Shown here piece after piece: positions 26,082 through 35,548 of a DNA stretch of 64,000 nt; position 1 is the stretch's first letter; every line of letters starts with the position of its first letter. The position numbers were made by a program, and so were the translations under genes. Source of the stretch: Bradyrhizobium sp. OK095 (lineage in GTDB: Bacteria; Pseudomonadota; Alphaproteobacteria; Rhizobiales; Xanthobacteraceae); assembly GCF_900109945.1 (NCBI RefSeq), contig NZ_FOBX01000001.1, positions 1,030,327 through 1,094,326 of the forward strand. Direction: 5' to 3'. The notes under the pieces are model-generated. The model was not told the DNA's origin. It did no database searches and saw only the letters and a program-made list of their open reading frames with translations.

Positions 26082-27287
26082 TCACGCGCCGACTTTGGAC
26101 TCTCGCACCACTGCATCAGCACGTCGGCGCAGGTCCGGATTGAGGGCGAGCCCGAGGCCAGGCGTGGTCGGCGCCAACACGATGCCGTTGTTCACGGCGG
26201 GCAGCGCCGTGACGAGATCGCGATACCAGGTCGACAGCGTCGCGCGCACGACTTCCTGGAAAATCGCGGTCGGAGTATGCAGCGCCAGATGCAGGCCGGC
26301 CATCAGCGCCACCGGACCGGTACAGTCGTGCGGCGCAAGCGGCTTGTTGTAGGCCTCCGCCAGCGCCGCAATCTTGCGCGCTTCGCTCAGGCCGCCGCAC
26401 CAGGCGATGTCGAGCATCACCACGTCGACGGCGTCGGCCGCGAGCAGATTGCGGAAGCTCGCCGCGCCGGCCAACGTCTCACTGCCGCAGATCGGTGTTT
26501 TCACGCGCCGCCTGAGGTCCGCGAGGCCTTGCACATCGTCCATCTTGTTGAGGGGATCCTCGACCCAGAACACGCCGTAGTCTTCGAGTGCGCGGCAGAT
26601 CCGTTCGGCGCTGTGCGTGCCCCACAGGCTATGCAGCTCGCACATGATCTCGATGCGATCGCCGACCGCATCTCGGATTTTTCGGAATGGCTCAAGCCCG
26701 ATCTTGAGGTCGGTGAGCGAGATCGAATGGCCCCCGTTGGCGGCAAACGGATCGAACGGCCAGATCTTCATGGCGCCGTAGCCTTCGCTGAGCAGGCTCT
26801 CGGCGAGTGCACCAGCGTCGCGCATGAAGGCGACCTGGTCGTCATAGGGGCCGAGCGCGGCATCATCAGCGCCGATTTCACGGCGTCTCGCGCTCTTGGT
26901 GTTATAGGCATAGCCGGCGCAGGTGTTGTAGGCGCGGATCTCCAGCCGGCTCGCGCCGCCGAGCGCCTCGTGCACGGGAATGCCGTGGCGCTGGCCCTTG
27001 ATGTCCCACAGCGCGATGTCGATGGCGCTTGCCGCGCGGACCTCGGCGCTGACGCTGTGAAAGCCGAGATAGGGCGTCAGTAACTGGCGCGAGATCGCTT
27101 CGATGCGGCGCGAGTCCTGGCCGAGCACCAGCGGTGCCGCGAGCTCGTGCACGGCGGCCTCGACGGCTTGCGCGCCGCGAAAGCTTTCACCGAGGCCCGT
27201 CAGCCCTTCATCGGTCTCGATCTCGACCCAGATCAGGTTGGGCCGCTCGTCGATGCGGATCGTGCGCAGTGTCGTGATGCGGGACAT
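26082..27287 (-). CDS. Mandelate-racemase-like enolase-superfamily dehydratase, substrate unknown
   Basis: A 401-residue enzyme, last gene of the aldarate catabolic cluster. The barrel shows KIW (K174/W176), metal Glu in CELHS (E217), EDP (E243) and GSET (E270), and PHD (H320). Lys on one face and His on the other indicate abstraction of a proton alpha to a carboxylate, as in acid-sugar dehydratases. The KxW and ELHSLWG forms differ from GudD and from the classical galactonate and mannonate enzymes, so the substrate is not readable. It begins 34 bp after garD and is probably co-transcribed, suggesting an aldarate or aldonate substrate. Confidence 0.7.
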   Translation of the reverse strand: MSRITTLRTIRIDERPNLIWVEIETDEGLTGLGESFRGAQAVEAAVHELAAPLVLGQDSRRIEAISRQLLTPYLGFHSVSAEVRAASAIDIALWDIKGQRHGIPVHEALGGASRLEIRAYNTCAGYAYNTKSARRREIGADDAALGPYDDQVAFMRDAGALAESLLSEGYGAMKIWPFDPFAANGGHSISLTDLKIGLEPFRKIRDAVGDRIEIMCELHSLWGTHSAERICRALEDYGVFWVEDPLNKMDDVQGLADLRRRVKTPICGSETLAGAASFRNLLAADAVDVVMLDIAWCGGLSEARKIAALAEAYNKPLAPHDCTGPVALMAGLHLALHTPTAIFQEVVRATLSTWYRDLVTALPAVNNGIVLAPTTPGLGLALNPDLRRRADAVVRESKVGA

Positions 27288-27321
27288 TGAGACGTCCTCT
27301 TGTGGGTGCGCTTGCCGGCCT

Positions 27322-28863
27322 TCAGGTCACCGGCGCAGGATTGAACAGCGTGAGATCGTTGTGGATGCCCCAGCGATCCGACCACGGTTTTGTCCGGCCG
27401 CTAGCGACGTCGAGGATCAGGCGGAACAGGTCCCAGCCGGTTTCCTCGATGGTCTTCTCGCCGGTGGCGATGCCGCCGGCGTCGAAATCGATCAAATCCT
27501 TCCAGCGTCGTGCGAGCTCGGTGCGGGTCGCGACCTTGATCACGGGCGCAGCCGCAAGACCATAGGGCGTGCCGCGGCCGGTGGTGAACACTTGCAGCGT
27601 CATGCCGGAGGCAAGCTGGAGCGTGCCGCAGATGAAGTCGGAGGCGGGCGTTGCCGCAAACAGCATGCCCTTCCGCGTCGCCCTCTCGCCGGGCGAAAGC
27701 ACGCCGGTGATCGCGGACGAGCCGGACTTCACAATCGAGCCCAATGACTTCTCGACGATATTGGCGAGGCCGCCCTTCTTGTTGCCGGGCGTGGTGTTGG
27801 CGCTGCGATCGGCGCCGCCGCGTGCGAGATAAGAATCGTACCAGGCCATCTCGCGCACCAGCGCGCGCCCGACATCCTCGTTGATGGCGCGGCGGGTGAG
27901 GAGCTGGATGGCGTCGCGCACTTCCGTCACTTCCGAGAACATCACGGTGGCACCGGCGCGCACCAGCAGGTCCGCTGCGAAGCCGAGGGCGGGGTTGGCG
28001 GTGACGCCGGAGAACGCGTCGCTGCCGCCGCATTGCAGGCCGATGACGAGATCGGCGGCCGGGCAGGTCTCGCGGGTGCGCTTGTTGAGGATCTTCAGGC
28101 GGGCTTCGGCCTGGGTCATGATCGCATCGACGATGGCACCAAAGCCGTCGAAGGCTTCGTCCTGCATCCGCACGATGGCGTCGCTGATGCCTTCGGGCAC
28201 CAGCCGCTCCGGTGCGAGCTTCTCGCAGCCGAGGCTGATGACCAGAATCTCGCCGCCAAAGTTCGGGTTCTGCGCGATATTTTGCAGCGTGCGGATCGGT
28301 ATCACCGCATCGGGCGCATTGATCGCGACGCCGCAGCCATAGGCGTGCGTCAATGGCACGACGTCGTCGACGTTCGGATATTTTGGCAAGAGTTCAGTGC
28401 GGATGCGCTTCACCGCATATTCCATCGTGCCCTTGACGCATTGCACGGAGGAGGAGATGCCGAGGATGTTCTTGGTGCCGACCGAACCGTCGGTATTGCG
28501 AAAACCCTCGAAGGTAAAACCTTCGAGCGGCGGCAGTGGTGCGGGGACGGCCGTGGAGATCTCGAGCTTGTCGAGGTCAGGGGCCTCTGGCATGCGAATG
28601 CGGGCTTCATCGACCCATTCGCCGGCCAGGATCGGCAAGAGCGCGTGACCGATCACCTCGCCATAGCGGATGATCGGTGTGCCTTCCGCGATATCGACCA
28701 GTGCCGTCTTGTGCCCCTGCGGCACGAAGGCGCGCAGCGTCAGCCCGCAGGCGAAGCGGGAGCCGGCGGGAAGCCCGAAATCATTGACCACGATCGCGAC
28801 ATTGTCGCGCTCGTTGAGCTTGATGTAGCGGGGCTGCTCTTTCGCTGCGACGTCCTGGTCCAT
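27322..28863 (-). CDS. garD: Galactarate dehydratase, UxaA/GarD family
   Basis: A 513-residue member of the UxaA/GarD hydro-lyase family, which dehydrates galactarate (or altronate) with a metal ion. The N-terminal SAF-like domain (about 1-95) includes [15 protein letters not shown]; the catalytic domain has [23 protein letters not shown] near 118-140, THAYGCG near 171, and [17 protein letters not shown] near 285. The product, 5-dehydro-4-deoxyglucarate, is the same as from GudD, so both feed KdgD. Altronate dehydratase is the alternative; the GudD/KdgD context favours galactarate. A palindromic repeat separates it from the dehydrogenase gene. Confidence 0.82.
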   Translation of the reverse strand: MDQDVAAKEQPRYIKLNERDNVAIVVNDFGLPAGSRFACGLTLRAFVPQGHKTALVDIAEGTPIIRYGEVIGHALLPILAGEWVDEARIRMPEAPDLDKLEISTAVPAPLPPLEGFTFEGFRNTDGSVGTKNILGISSSVQCVKGTMEYAVKRIRTELLPKYPNVDDVVPLTHAYGCGVAINAPDAVIPIRTLQNIAQNPNFGGEILVISLGCEKLAPERLVPEGISDAIVRMQDEAFDGFGAIVDAIMTQAEARLKILNKRTRETCPAADLVIGLQCGGSDAFSGVTANPALGFAADLLVRAGATVMFSEVTEVRDAIQLLTRRAINEDVGRALVREMAWYDSYLARGGADRSANTTPGNKKGGLANIVEKSLGSIVKSGSSAITGVLSPGERATRKGMLFAATPASDFICGTLQLASGMTLQVFTTGRGTPYGLAAAPVIKVATRTELARRWKDLIDFDAGGIATGEKTIEETGWDLFRLILDVASGRTKPWSDRWGIHNDLTLFNPAPVT

Positions 28864-28879
28864 GGGAGGACTCCGAAGT

Positions 28880-28969
28880 GTAGGGTGGGTTAGCCGAAGG
28901 CGTAACCCACCAATATCTCTATCCGCGGAAGCAGAAGAGGTGGATTACGCTTACGCTAATCCACCCTAC
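28880..28969. repeat. Palindromic dispersed repeat, family D
   Basis: GTAGGGTGGGTTAGC at one end and GCTAATCCACCCTAC at the other, with GCGTAACCCACC and GGTGGATTACGC inside, form nested inverted arms. It sits between garD and the aldehyde dehydrogenase gene within an otherwise compact operon. One copy in this window; I recall the family as frequent in Bradyrhizobium. Confidence 0.8.
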
Positions 28970-28981
28970 GATCGTGGCCTA

Positions 28982-30430
28982 TCAACCCGGAAAGGTATAG
29001 GCCGTCTTCACCGTCGTGTAGAACTCGCGCGCATAGGAGCCCTGCTCGCGGGCGCCGTAGCTCGAGCCCTTCCGGCCACCGAACGGCACGTGATAGTCGA
29101 CGCCGGCGGTCGGCAGATTGACCATCACCATGCCGGACTCGCTGTTGCGCTTGTAGTGCGAGGCGTATTTCAGGCTGCTCGTGCAGATGCCGGAGGCGAG
29201 GCCGAACTCGGTGTCGTTGGAGATCGCCAGCGCCTCGTCGTAGTTCTTGGCGCGGATCACGGCGGCGACGGGACCGAAGACCTCCTCGCGCGAGATGCGC
29301 ATGTTGTTGTTGGCCTCGGTGAACAGCGCCGGCTGAAGGTAATGACCGGGCGTCTCGCGCTTGAGCAGCTCGCCGCCGAAGGCGAGCTTTGCGCCCTCGT
29401 CCTGGCCGATCTTGATGTAGCGCAGGTCCTGGTCGAGCTGGCTCTGGTCGACCACCGGGCCGATATGCACGCCGGCCTTGAGCGCGTCGTCCACCGTCAG
29501 GCCGCTCAAGCGCTCGGTCATCGCCGCGACGAAGCGGTCGTGGATGCCCTCGGTGACGATCAGGCGCGAGGACGCCGTGCAGCGCTGGCCGGTCGAGAAA
29601 TAGGAGCCGTTGATGGCGACTTCGACGGCGGTCTTCAGGTCGGCGTCGTCGAGCACGACCAGCGGATTCTTGCCGCCCATCTCGAGCTGGAATTTCTTCA
29701 TCGGGTTCGAGAGCACGCAGGCCTGCGCGATCTTGCGGCCGGTCTGCACCGAGCCGGTGAAGGAGATCCCGGCGACATCCGGATGCTCAAGCAGGGTCTG
29801 GCCGACCACCGAGCCGGAGCCGACCACAAGGTTGAACACGCCGGCGGGAATGCCGGAGCGGGTGATGATCTCGGACAGCGCATGCGCCGAGCCCGGCACC
29901 AGCTCAGCCGGCTTGAACACCACGGTGTTGCCGTAGCAGAGTGCGGGCGCGATCTTCCAGGCGGGGATCGCAATCGGGAAATTCCAGGGCGTGATCATGC
30001 CGATGACGCCGACCGGCTCGCGGGTGAGCTCAACGTCGAGGCCGGGACGGACAGACGCGCCCTTTTCGCCGATCAGGCGCAGCGCTTCACCTGCAAAGAA
30101 CGCAAAGATCTGGCCGGCGCGCGCGACCTCGCCGATACCCTCCGGGAGCGTCTTGCCTTCCTCGCGCGCCAGAAGACGACCAAGCTCTTCCTTGCGGGCG
30201 ATGATCTCGAGAGAAATCTTGTTCAGCGCGTCATAGCGCACCTGCGGCGTCGACTGCGCCCAGGCGGGGAAGGCGGCCTTGGCGGCGGCGATTGCCTTCT
30301 CGGTCTGCGCCTTGTCGGCCTTGGCGTATTCGCCGACGAGATCATTGGTGTTGGAGGGGTTGATGTTCTTGGTGACGCCGGAGCCGTCGACCCATTCGCC
30401 GCCGATGAAGTTCTTCAGGATCGCAGTCAT
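28982..30430 (-). CDS. 2,5-dioxovalerate (alpha-ketoglutarate semialdehyde) dehydrogenase
   Basis: A 482-residue NAD(P)+-dependent aldehyde dehydrogenase. Active-site residues are in place: N150 in PWNFP, E250 in LEMGGKNP and the nucleophile C284 in GQRCTASS; the coenzyme loop FTGSVQTGRKI is near 224. The position between kdgD/gudD and garD identifies the substrate as 2,5-dioxopentanoate, the KdgD product, oxidised to 2-oxoglutarate. It starts 18 bp after gudD ends. Other ALDH substrates are possible in isolation. Confidence 0.85.
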   Translation of the reverse strand: MTAILKNFIGGEWVDGSGVTKNINPSNTNDLVGEYAKADKAQTEKAIAAAKAAFPAWAQSTPQVRYDALNKISLEIIARKEELGRLLAREEGKTLPEGIGEVARAGQIFAFFAGEALRLIGEKGASVRPGLDVELTREPVGVIGMITPWNFPIAIPAWKIAPALCYGNTVVFKPAELVPGSAHALSEIITRSGIPAGVFNLVVGSGSVVGQTLLEHPDVAGISFTGSVQTGRKIAQACVLSNPMKKFQLEMGGKNPLVVLDDADLKTAVEVAINGSYFSTGQRCTASSRLIVTEGIHDRFVAAMTERLSGLTVDDALKAGVHIGPVVDQSQLDQDLRYIKIGQDEGAKLAFGGELLKRETPGHYLQPALFTEANNNMRISREEVFGPVAAVIRAKNYDEALAISNDTEFGLASGICTSSLKYASHYKRNSESGMVMVNLPTAGVDYHVPFGGRKGSSYGAREQGSYAREFYTTVKTAYTFPG

Positions 30431-30448
30431 CTCATTCCTCCAGAATTT

Positions 30449-31792
30449 TTAACGAACCAGGCAAGGACGCTTGTCGTCAAACGTCCAGCCGGGGATCAAA
30501 TCCTGCATGGCTGTAGCGTCATCGCGGGCGCCGAGTCCATGCTTCTTGTAGAGTTCATGCGCGGCCTCGATGGCCGCGCGGTCGATCTCGATGCCGAGGC
30601 CCGGCCTGTCAGGCACGGCGATCTTGCCGCCCTTGATCTGGAGCGGCTCTCTCGTGAGCGCCTGGCCGTCCTGCCAGATCCAGTGGGTGTCGATCGCGGT
30701 GACCTTGCCGGGGGCTGCGGCGCCGACATGGGTGAACATGGCGAGCGAGATGTCAAAGTGGTTGTTGGAGTGCGATCCCCAGGTCAGGCCGTTGTCGCGG
30801 CAGGTCTGGGCGACGCGCACCGATCCCTGCATGGTCCAGAAATGGGGATCGGCCAGCGGAATGTCCACCGCGCCGAGGCGCAGGGCATGGGAGAGCTGGC
30901 GCCAGTCGGTGGCGATCATGTTGGTCGCCGTCGGAAGCCCCGTGGCGCGGCGGAACTCGGCCATGATCTCGCGGCCGGAGAATCCGGCCTCGGCACCGCA
31001 GGGGTCCTCGGCATAAGCGAGGATGCCGTGCATGTTCTTGCAGAGGCTGATCGCCTCGTCGAGCGACCAGGCGCCGTTGGGATCGAGGGTCACGCGTGCG
31101 TTGGGGAACCGCTTGGCGATCGCGGCGACGGCCTCGATCTCCTGCTCGCCGCGGAGCACGCCGCCCTTGAGCTTGAAGTCGGCGAAGCCGTAGTGGTCGT
31201 GGGTGGCCTCAGCGAGCCGCACCACGGTGTCCGGCGTCATCGCCTGCCGATGGCGAAGGTTGAACCAGTCGGGCTTGCCGGTCTCGCCCTGGACGTAATT
31301 CAGCTTCGACTTGCTGATATCGCCGACGAAGAAGAGATAGCCGAGCGTCTCGACGCTCTTGCGCTGCTGGCCTTCGCCGAGAAGCGCTGCGACCGGCAAA
31401 TTGAGATGCTGGCCGAGCAGGTCGAGCAGCGCGGATTCGATCGCCGTGACCGCATGGATCATGACGCGGAGATCAAAAGTCTGCTTGCCGCGGCCGCCGG
31501 CGTCGCGGTCGGCGAAGGCGGTGCGGATGTCGGCCAAAATGTTATTCATCGCGCCGACGGTCTTGCCGATCACGAGATCCCTGGCGTCCTGGAGGGTCTG
31601 CCAGATCTTTTGCCCGCCCGGCACCTCGCCGACGCCGGTGTGGCCGGCATTGTCGGTGAGGATGACGATGTTGCGGGTGAAGAACGGCGCATGCGCGCCG
31701 CTCAGATTGAGGAGCATGCTGTCGCGGCCGGCGACCGGGATCACCTGCATCGATGTGACGATTGGTGCGCCAGAGATATCAGTCTGGGCCAT
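30449..31792 (-). CDS. gudD: Glucarate dehydratase
   Basis: A 447-residue enolase-superfamily enzyme dehydrating D-glucarate (and L-idarate) to 5-dehydro-4-deoxyglucarate. Catalytic KLK is at 207-209, metal ligands begin at D237 in [15 protein letters not shown] is near 261, and H341 lies in GSHSNNHFD. These numbers nearly coincide with E. coli GudD. Length is normal. It is cotranscribed with kdgD (23-bp gap) and the semialdehyde dehydrogenase. Confidence 0.95.
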   Translation of the reverse strand: MAQTDISGAPIVTSMQVIPVAGRDSMLLNLSGAHAPFFTRNIVILTDNAGHTGVGEVPGGQKIWQTLQDARDLVIGKTVGAMNNILADIRTAFADRDAGGRGKQTFDLRVMIHAVTAIESALLDLLGQHLNLPVAALLGEGQQRKSVETLGYLFFVGDISKSKLNYVQGETGKPDWFNLRHRQAMTPDTVVRLAEATHDHYGFADFKLKGGVLRGEQEIEAVAAIAKRFPNARVTLDPNGAWSLDEAISLCKNMHGILAYAEDPCGAEAGFSGREIMAEFRRATGLPTATNMIATDWRQLSHALRLGAVDIPLADPHFWTMQGSVRVAQTCRDNGLTWGSHSNNHFDISLAMFTHVGAAAPGKVTAIDTHWIWQDGQALTREPLQIKGGKIAVPDRPGLGIEIDRAAIEAAHELYKKHGLGARDDATAMQDLIPGWTFDDKRPCLVR

Positions 31793-31815
31793 CGCACGCT
31801 CCTCCCTGTTGTCTC

Positions 31816-32760
31816 TTATTCTGCAGCTTGTTGTGACGATCGGATGGCGGGCAGATTTTTCACCAGCGCGGCCACTTCCGCTATCTCCTGCTCGGTCAAA
31901 TCGGTGAGCGGCGGGCGGACCGGACCGGAATCGCGGCCGATCACCTTCATGCCGGCCTTGATGATCGAGACCGCGTAACCCTTCTTGCGGTTGCGGATCG
32001 CGATCAGCGGCAGGATGAAGTTCTTCAGCCCGGCATTGATCGTCTCATGGTCGCGCTTGCGAACCGCTGCGTAGAAGTTGGTCGCGAACTCCGGCACGAA
32101 GTTGAACACGGCCGAGGAATAGGTCGTCACGCCCATGTCCAGATAGGGCAGCGCGAAGGTTTCCGCGGTCGGGAGGCCGCCGACATAGGTCAGGCGATCG
32201 CCGAGCTTGGTGTAGACGCGGGTCATCAGCTCGATGTCGCCGATGCCGTCCTTGTAGCCGACGAGGTTCGGGCAGCGCTCGGCGAGGCGGGCCAGCGTGT
32301 CCGGCTGGAGGATGGCGTTGTCGCGGTTGTAGACGATGACGCCGATCTTCACGGAGGCGCAGATCGCCTCGACATGGGCGGCAAGGCCGTCCTGCTCGGC
32401 ATGGGTGAGATAGGGCGGCAGCAGCAGCAGGCCGTCGGCGCCGGCCTTTTCCGCGCCGATCGCGATCTCGCGCGCGGTGGCGGTGCCGTAGCCGGTGCCG
32501 GCGAGCACGGGGACGCGGCCCTTGGTCTCGTCGACGGCGATCTTGACCACCTGCGGCACTTCAGACGGCGTCAGCGAGAAGAACTCGCCGGTGCCGCCGG
32601 CAGCGAACAGGCCGGCGACATCATAGCCGCACAGCCAGTCCATGTTGGCGCGATAGGTCGCCTCGTCGAAGGAATAGTCAGCCTTGAACGGCGTGACGGG
32701 GAAGGACAGGAGGCCCGATCCGATCTTCTGGGCCATTTCCTGGGGGGTCATCTTGCTCAC
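31816..32760 (-). CDS. kdgD: 5-dehydro-4-deoxyglucarate dehydratase
   Basis: A 314-residue DapA-family class I aldolase-like enzyme. The Schiff-base lysine is K170 in [10 protein letters not shown], the assisting tyrosine Y144 in VIVYNRDNA, and the carboxylate-binding [10 protein letters not shown] is at 55-64. KdgD decarboxylates and dehydrates 5-dehydro-4-deoxyglucarate to 2,5-dioxopentanoate. The GTGEFF form and the gudD neighbour set it apart from dihydrodipicolinate synthase. It is the first gene of the putative kdgD-gudD-ALDH-garD-dehydratase operon, with 130 bp separating it from the LysR gene. Confidence 0.92.
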   Translation of the reverse strand: MSKMTPQEMAQKIGSGLLSFPVTPFKADYSFDEATYRANMDWLCGYDVAGLFAAGGTGEFFSLTPSEVPQVVKIAVDETKGRVPVLAGTGYGTATAREIAIGAEKAGADGLLLLPPYLTHAEQDGLAAHVEAICASVKIGVIVYNRDNAILQPDTLARLAERCPNLVGYKDGIGDIELMTRVYTKLGDRLTYVGGLPTAETFALPYLDMGVTTYSSAVFNFVPEFATNFYAAVRKRDHETINAGLKNFILPLIAIRNRKKGYAVSIIKAGMKVIGRDSGPVRPPLTDLTEQEIAEVAALVKNLPAIRSSQQAAE

Positions 32761-32890
32761 GAGCGCTGCTCCCTGATTGCGTGTTGTGGAGGACGCGGGC
32801 TTGAGGCCTGCGCGTCCATGCGCCGTGGTTTAGGAGACCGTTCGATGCGCGTCCAAGCCAAAGCCTATATCGACCGATGCGGATTGAGCA

Positions 32891-33796
32891 TCAATCCTCC
32901 ATCACCTCCGCGGAGGACAATTCGCCGGCGATTTTGACCAGCGCCGCCAGCAGCGGATCCTCGTTGTCGCGGCGCCAGACCATGAACAGCTCGACGGGAA
33001 CACGCGTGCGCAGCTTCAGGGGGCGCAGCCGCACGTCCGCGATCTTCAGGCTCGCCGCCGCCGCCGGCACGATGGCAAGGCCGAGGCCGGCGCGCACCAT
33101 GGCGAGGATCGAGTGGATCTGGCTCAGATGCTGGACATAGCGCGGCAGGATGTCGGCGCGGGTGAACAGCGCCACCAGCAGATCGTGGAAGTAGCGGCTC
33201 TCATAGGGCGAATACATCACGAAGGGCTGGCCGTCGAAATCCTTGATGGTGATGCTCTCCGCATTCGCCAGCGGATGTTTCTTCGGGATCGCGGCGAGCA
33301 GGGGCTCGGCGACGACGCGGCGGCTGGTCAGCTCGGGGCGCGCGATCGGCGGCCGCAGCAAACCTGCGTCGATCTGGCCCGAGGTCAGCGCCTCGAACTG
33401 GTCGCCCGAGACCATCTCCTTCAGCGAGAAATCGACCTCGGGCAGCCTGGCGCGGCAGGCCGCGACGAGCTCGGGGAGGAAGCCGTAGGCGGCGGCGGCC
33501 GTGAAGCCGATCTTCAGCGAGCCGGTCTTCCCGAGTGCGATGCGGCGGGCGACCTGGGAGGCGCTTTCCGCAAGCTTCAGGATGCGCCGCGCCTCCGGCA
33601 GGAAGCTGCGCCCCGCCGGTGTCAGGCGCACCGAACGGCTGGTGCGCTCGAGCAGCGGAGCGTCGATGATGTGCTCGAGCACCTGGATCTGCCGCGACAG
33701 CGGCGGCTGGGTCATGTTCAGCCGCACGGCGGCGCGGCCGAAATGCAATTCCTCCGCGACTGTGACGAAACAGCGGAGCTGGTTGAGGTCGAACAT
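32891..33796 (-). CDS. LysR-family regulator of the glucarate/galactarate cluster
   Basis: A 301-residue LysR-type regulator. The winged helix-turn-helix at 1-60 reads DLNQLRCFVTVAEELHFGRA then LNMTQPPLSRQIQ, typical of the CatR/BenM-like branch, followed by the effector domain (GKTGSLKIGFTAAAAYGFLP). It lies between the transporter and kdgD on the same strand, so it likely senses an aldarate or a pathway intermediate (inference). I used the ATG at 33796; an upstream in-frame start at 33844 lacks conserved residues. Confidence 0.88.
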   Translation of the reverse strand: MFDLNQLRCFVTVAEELHFGRAAVRLNMTQPPLSRQIQVLEHIIDAPLLERTSRSVRLTPAGRSFLPEARRILKLAESASQVARRIALGKTGSLKIGFTAAAAYGFLPELVAACRARLPEVDFSLKEMVSGDQFEALTSGQIDAGLLRPPIARPELTSRRVVAEPLLAAIPKKHPLANAESITIKDFDGQPFVMYSPYESRYFHDLLVALFTRADILPRYVQHLSQIHSILAMVRAGLGLAIVPAAAASLKIADVRLRPLKLRTRVPVELFMVWRRDNEDPLLAALVKIAGELSSAEVMED

Positions 33797-33859
33797 CGAT
33801 ACATGCCTTAGATGAATAAGGCGTTTCCCCGGCACTTCTAGCATCGATCACTCCCAAAA

Positions 33860-33887
33860 CAAAGACGGCGGCTGAAGAAGCCGCCGT
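33860..33887 (-). terminator. Rho-independent terminator of the transporter gene
   Basis: ACGGCGGCT/AGCCGCCGT stem (33865-33873 with 33879-33887), 5-nt loop, and CTTTGTTTTGGG downstream on the minus strand, 36 bp past the transporter stop. It separates the transporter transcript from the LysR gene. Confidence 0.75.
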
Positions 33888-33922
33888 TGAGTTGCCTGTC
33901 CCGCTCCGATTACTCGGAGCGC

Positions 33923-35275
33923 TCAGGAGGAACGTTTGAGCACCACCCGCTCGATCTTGCCGACGATCACGAGGTAGGCGAACGCCGCCACCAGCGCATT
34001 GGCGCCGACGAACACCAGCGCCCCGTTGAAGGAGCCGGTCGCGGCCAGGATGTAGCCGATCACGATCGGGGTGGTGATCGAGGAGAGGTTGCCGAAACTG
34101 TTGAACAGTCCGCCGGAGACGCCGCCGGCTTCCTTGGGCGAGGTGTCGGAGACGACAGCCCAGCCGAGTGCGCCGATGCCCTTGCCGAAGAAGGCGAGCG
34201 CCATGAAGCCGACCACCAGCGCCTGGCCGTCGACATAGTTGCAGGCGATGATCGACATCGACAGCAGCATGCCGCCGACGATCGGAATCTTGCGCGCCAT
34301 GGTCAGCGAGCCCGTCTTGCGCAGGATCGCATCCGAGATGATGCCGCCGAGCACGCCGCCGATGAAGCCGCACAGCGCCGGCAGCGTCGCGACGAAACCG
34401 GCCTGCAGGATCGACAGGCCGCGCTCCTTGACGAGGTAGACCGGGAACCAGGTCAGGAAGAAATAGGTCAGCGTGTTGATGCAGTACTGGCCGAGATAGA
34501 CGCCGAGCATCATGCGGTTGGAGAGCAGCTGGCGGATGTGGTCCCACCCGGAGCCGGACTCGGGCGCGCGCGCGTGCTTCAGATCGTCTTTGGGCGCGTC
34601 GAGATCGACCAGCGCGCCTCCCTCCTTGATGTAGTCGAACTCGGCCTCGTTGATGCCGGGATGCTCCTTCGGGCCGTACACCGTCTTGATCCAGGCCAGG
34701 CCCATGATGACGCCGAGCCCGCCCATCACGAAGAACACGTAGCGCCAGCCGTAATCATGCGCGATCCAGCCCATCAGCGGCGCGAAGATCACGGTCGCGA
34801 AATACTGCCCCGAATTGAAGAAGGCCGACGCGGTGCCGCGCTCATTGCCTGGAAACCAGGCCGCGACGATGCGGGCATTGGCGGGGAAGGACGGCGCTTC
34901 CGCGACGCCGACCAGGAGGCGAAGCGCGAACAGCACGGTGATCGCCGTGCCGGCGCTGAGGAAGCCGACCCAGCCCTGCATCATCGTGAACAGCGACCAG
35001 ACGATGATGCTGAAGGCATAGACGAGGCGCGAGCCGTAGCGGTCGAGCAGCCAGCCGCCCGGCACTTGGGCTGCGACATAGGACCAGCCGAAAGCCGAGA
35101 AGATCCAGCCCATGGCGATGGGATCGAGATGCAGCTCCTTGGAGAGCGCGGGGCCCGCGATCGACAGCGTGGCGCGGTCGGCATAGTTGACGGTCGTGAC
35201 CAGGAACAACATGGTCACGATGAACAACCTGACGCGAGACCTCCTCACGTCCGTTGCGGACACCACTGCGCTCAT
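33923..35275 (-). CDS. gudP: Glucarate/galactarate MFS transporter (ACS family)
   Basis: A 450-residue proton symporter of the anion:cation symporter branch of MFS, with 12 predicted helices. Helix 1 reads TMLFLVTTVNYADRATLSIAG, the ACS hallmark (NYxDR), and the conserved loop GGWLLDRYGSR follows helix 2. In E. coli GudP and GarP carry glucarate and galactarate; the catabolic neighbours point to the same cargo. Start ATG at 35275 (a GTG directly precedes it). It is transcribed alone and ends at a terminator. Confidence 0.85.
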   Translation of the reverse strand: MSAVVSATDVRRSRVRLFIVTMLFLVTTVNYADRATLSIAGPALSKELHLDPIAMGWIFSAFGWSYVAAQVPGGWLLDRYGSRLVYAFSIIVWSLFTMMQGWVGFLSAGTAITVLFALRLLVGVAEAPSFPANARIVAAWFPGNERGTASAFFNSGQYFATVIFAPLMGWIAHDYGWRYVFFVMGGLGVIMGLAWIKTVYGPKEHPGINEAEFDYIKEGGALVDLDAPKDDLKHARAPESGSGWDHIRQLLSNRMMLGVYLGQYCINTLTYFFLTWFPVYLVKERGLSILQAGFVATLPALCGFIGGVLGGIISDAILRKTGSLTMARKIPIVGGMLLSMSIIACNYVDGQALVVGFMALAFFGKGIGALGWAVVSDTSPKEAGGVSGGLFNSFGNLSSITTPIVIGYILAATGSFNGALVFVGANALVAAFAYLVIVGKIERVVLKRSS

Positions 35276-35355
35276 CACGCGCCTCCTTAGAACTTGAAAT
35301 GTTTCCTCACGACGACTCCTAGAGGCGCGCGCGGCAAAGTGTCCAAGCTCAAAGG

Positions 35356-35371
35356 GGTATCGATTGATACC
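35356..35371. promoter_or_regulatory. Candidate operator upstream of gudP
   Basis: GGTATCGATTGATACC has 6-bp inverted arms around GATT, 80 bp upstream of gudP. It is a plausible LysR-type or GntR-type operator. No second identical copy precedes kdgD, so the assignment to the local LysR protein is weak. Confidence 0.3.
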
Positions 35372-35445
35372 GTTTTTGGATTGATGGAACGGCAGGTGGG
35401 TGGGAACGACGGTGGCGTGAGAGCCGAGATGCGATCCCCAATCTC

Positions 35446-35523
35446 GTCATTGCGAGCGCAGCGAAGCAATCCAGAATCTTTCCGCGGAGGGACTCTGGAT
35501 TGCTTCGCTGCGCTCGCAATGAC
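35446..35523. repeat. Palindromic dispersed repeat, family A, copy 2
   Basis: Same ends and arms as the copy at 7325-7402; the loop differs by a few bases (TTTCCGCGGAGGGAC here). Located between the divergent-facing ends of the GDSL gene and gudP promoter region. Confidence 0.85.
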
Positions 35524-35548
35524 GGAAGGAGAGAGCTCGCTCTTGCTT

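Noticed and set aside
28862..31978. 1038-codon plus-strand open frame across garD-gudD
   Set aside because: It runs through three well-recognised minus-strand enzymes and shows no protein-like pattern.
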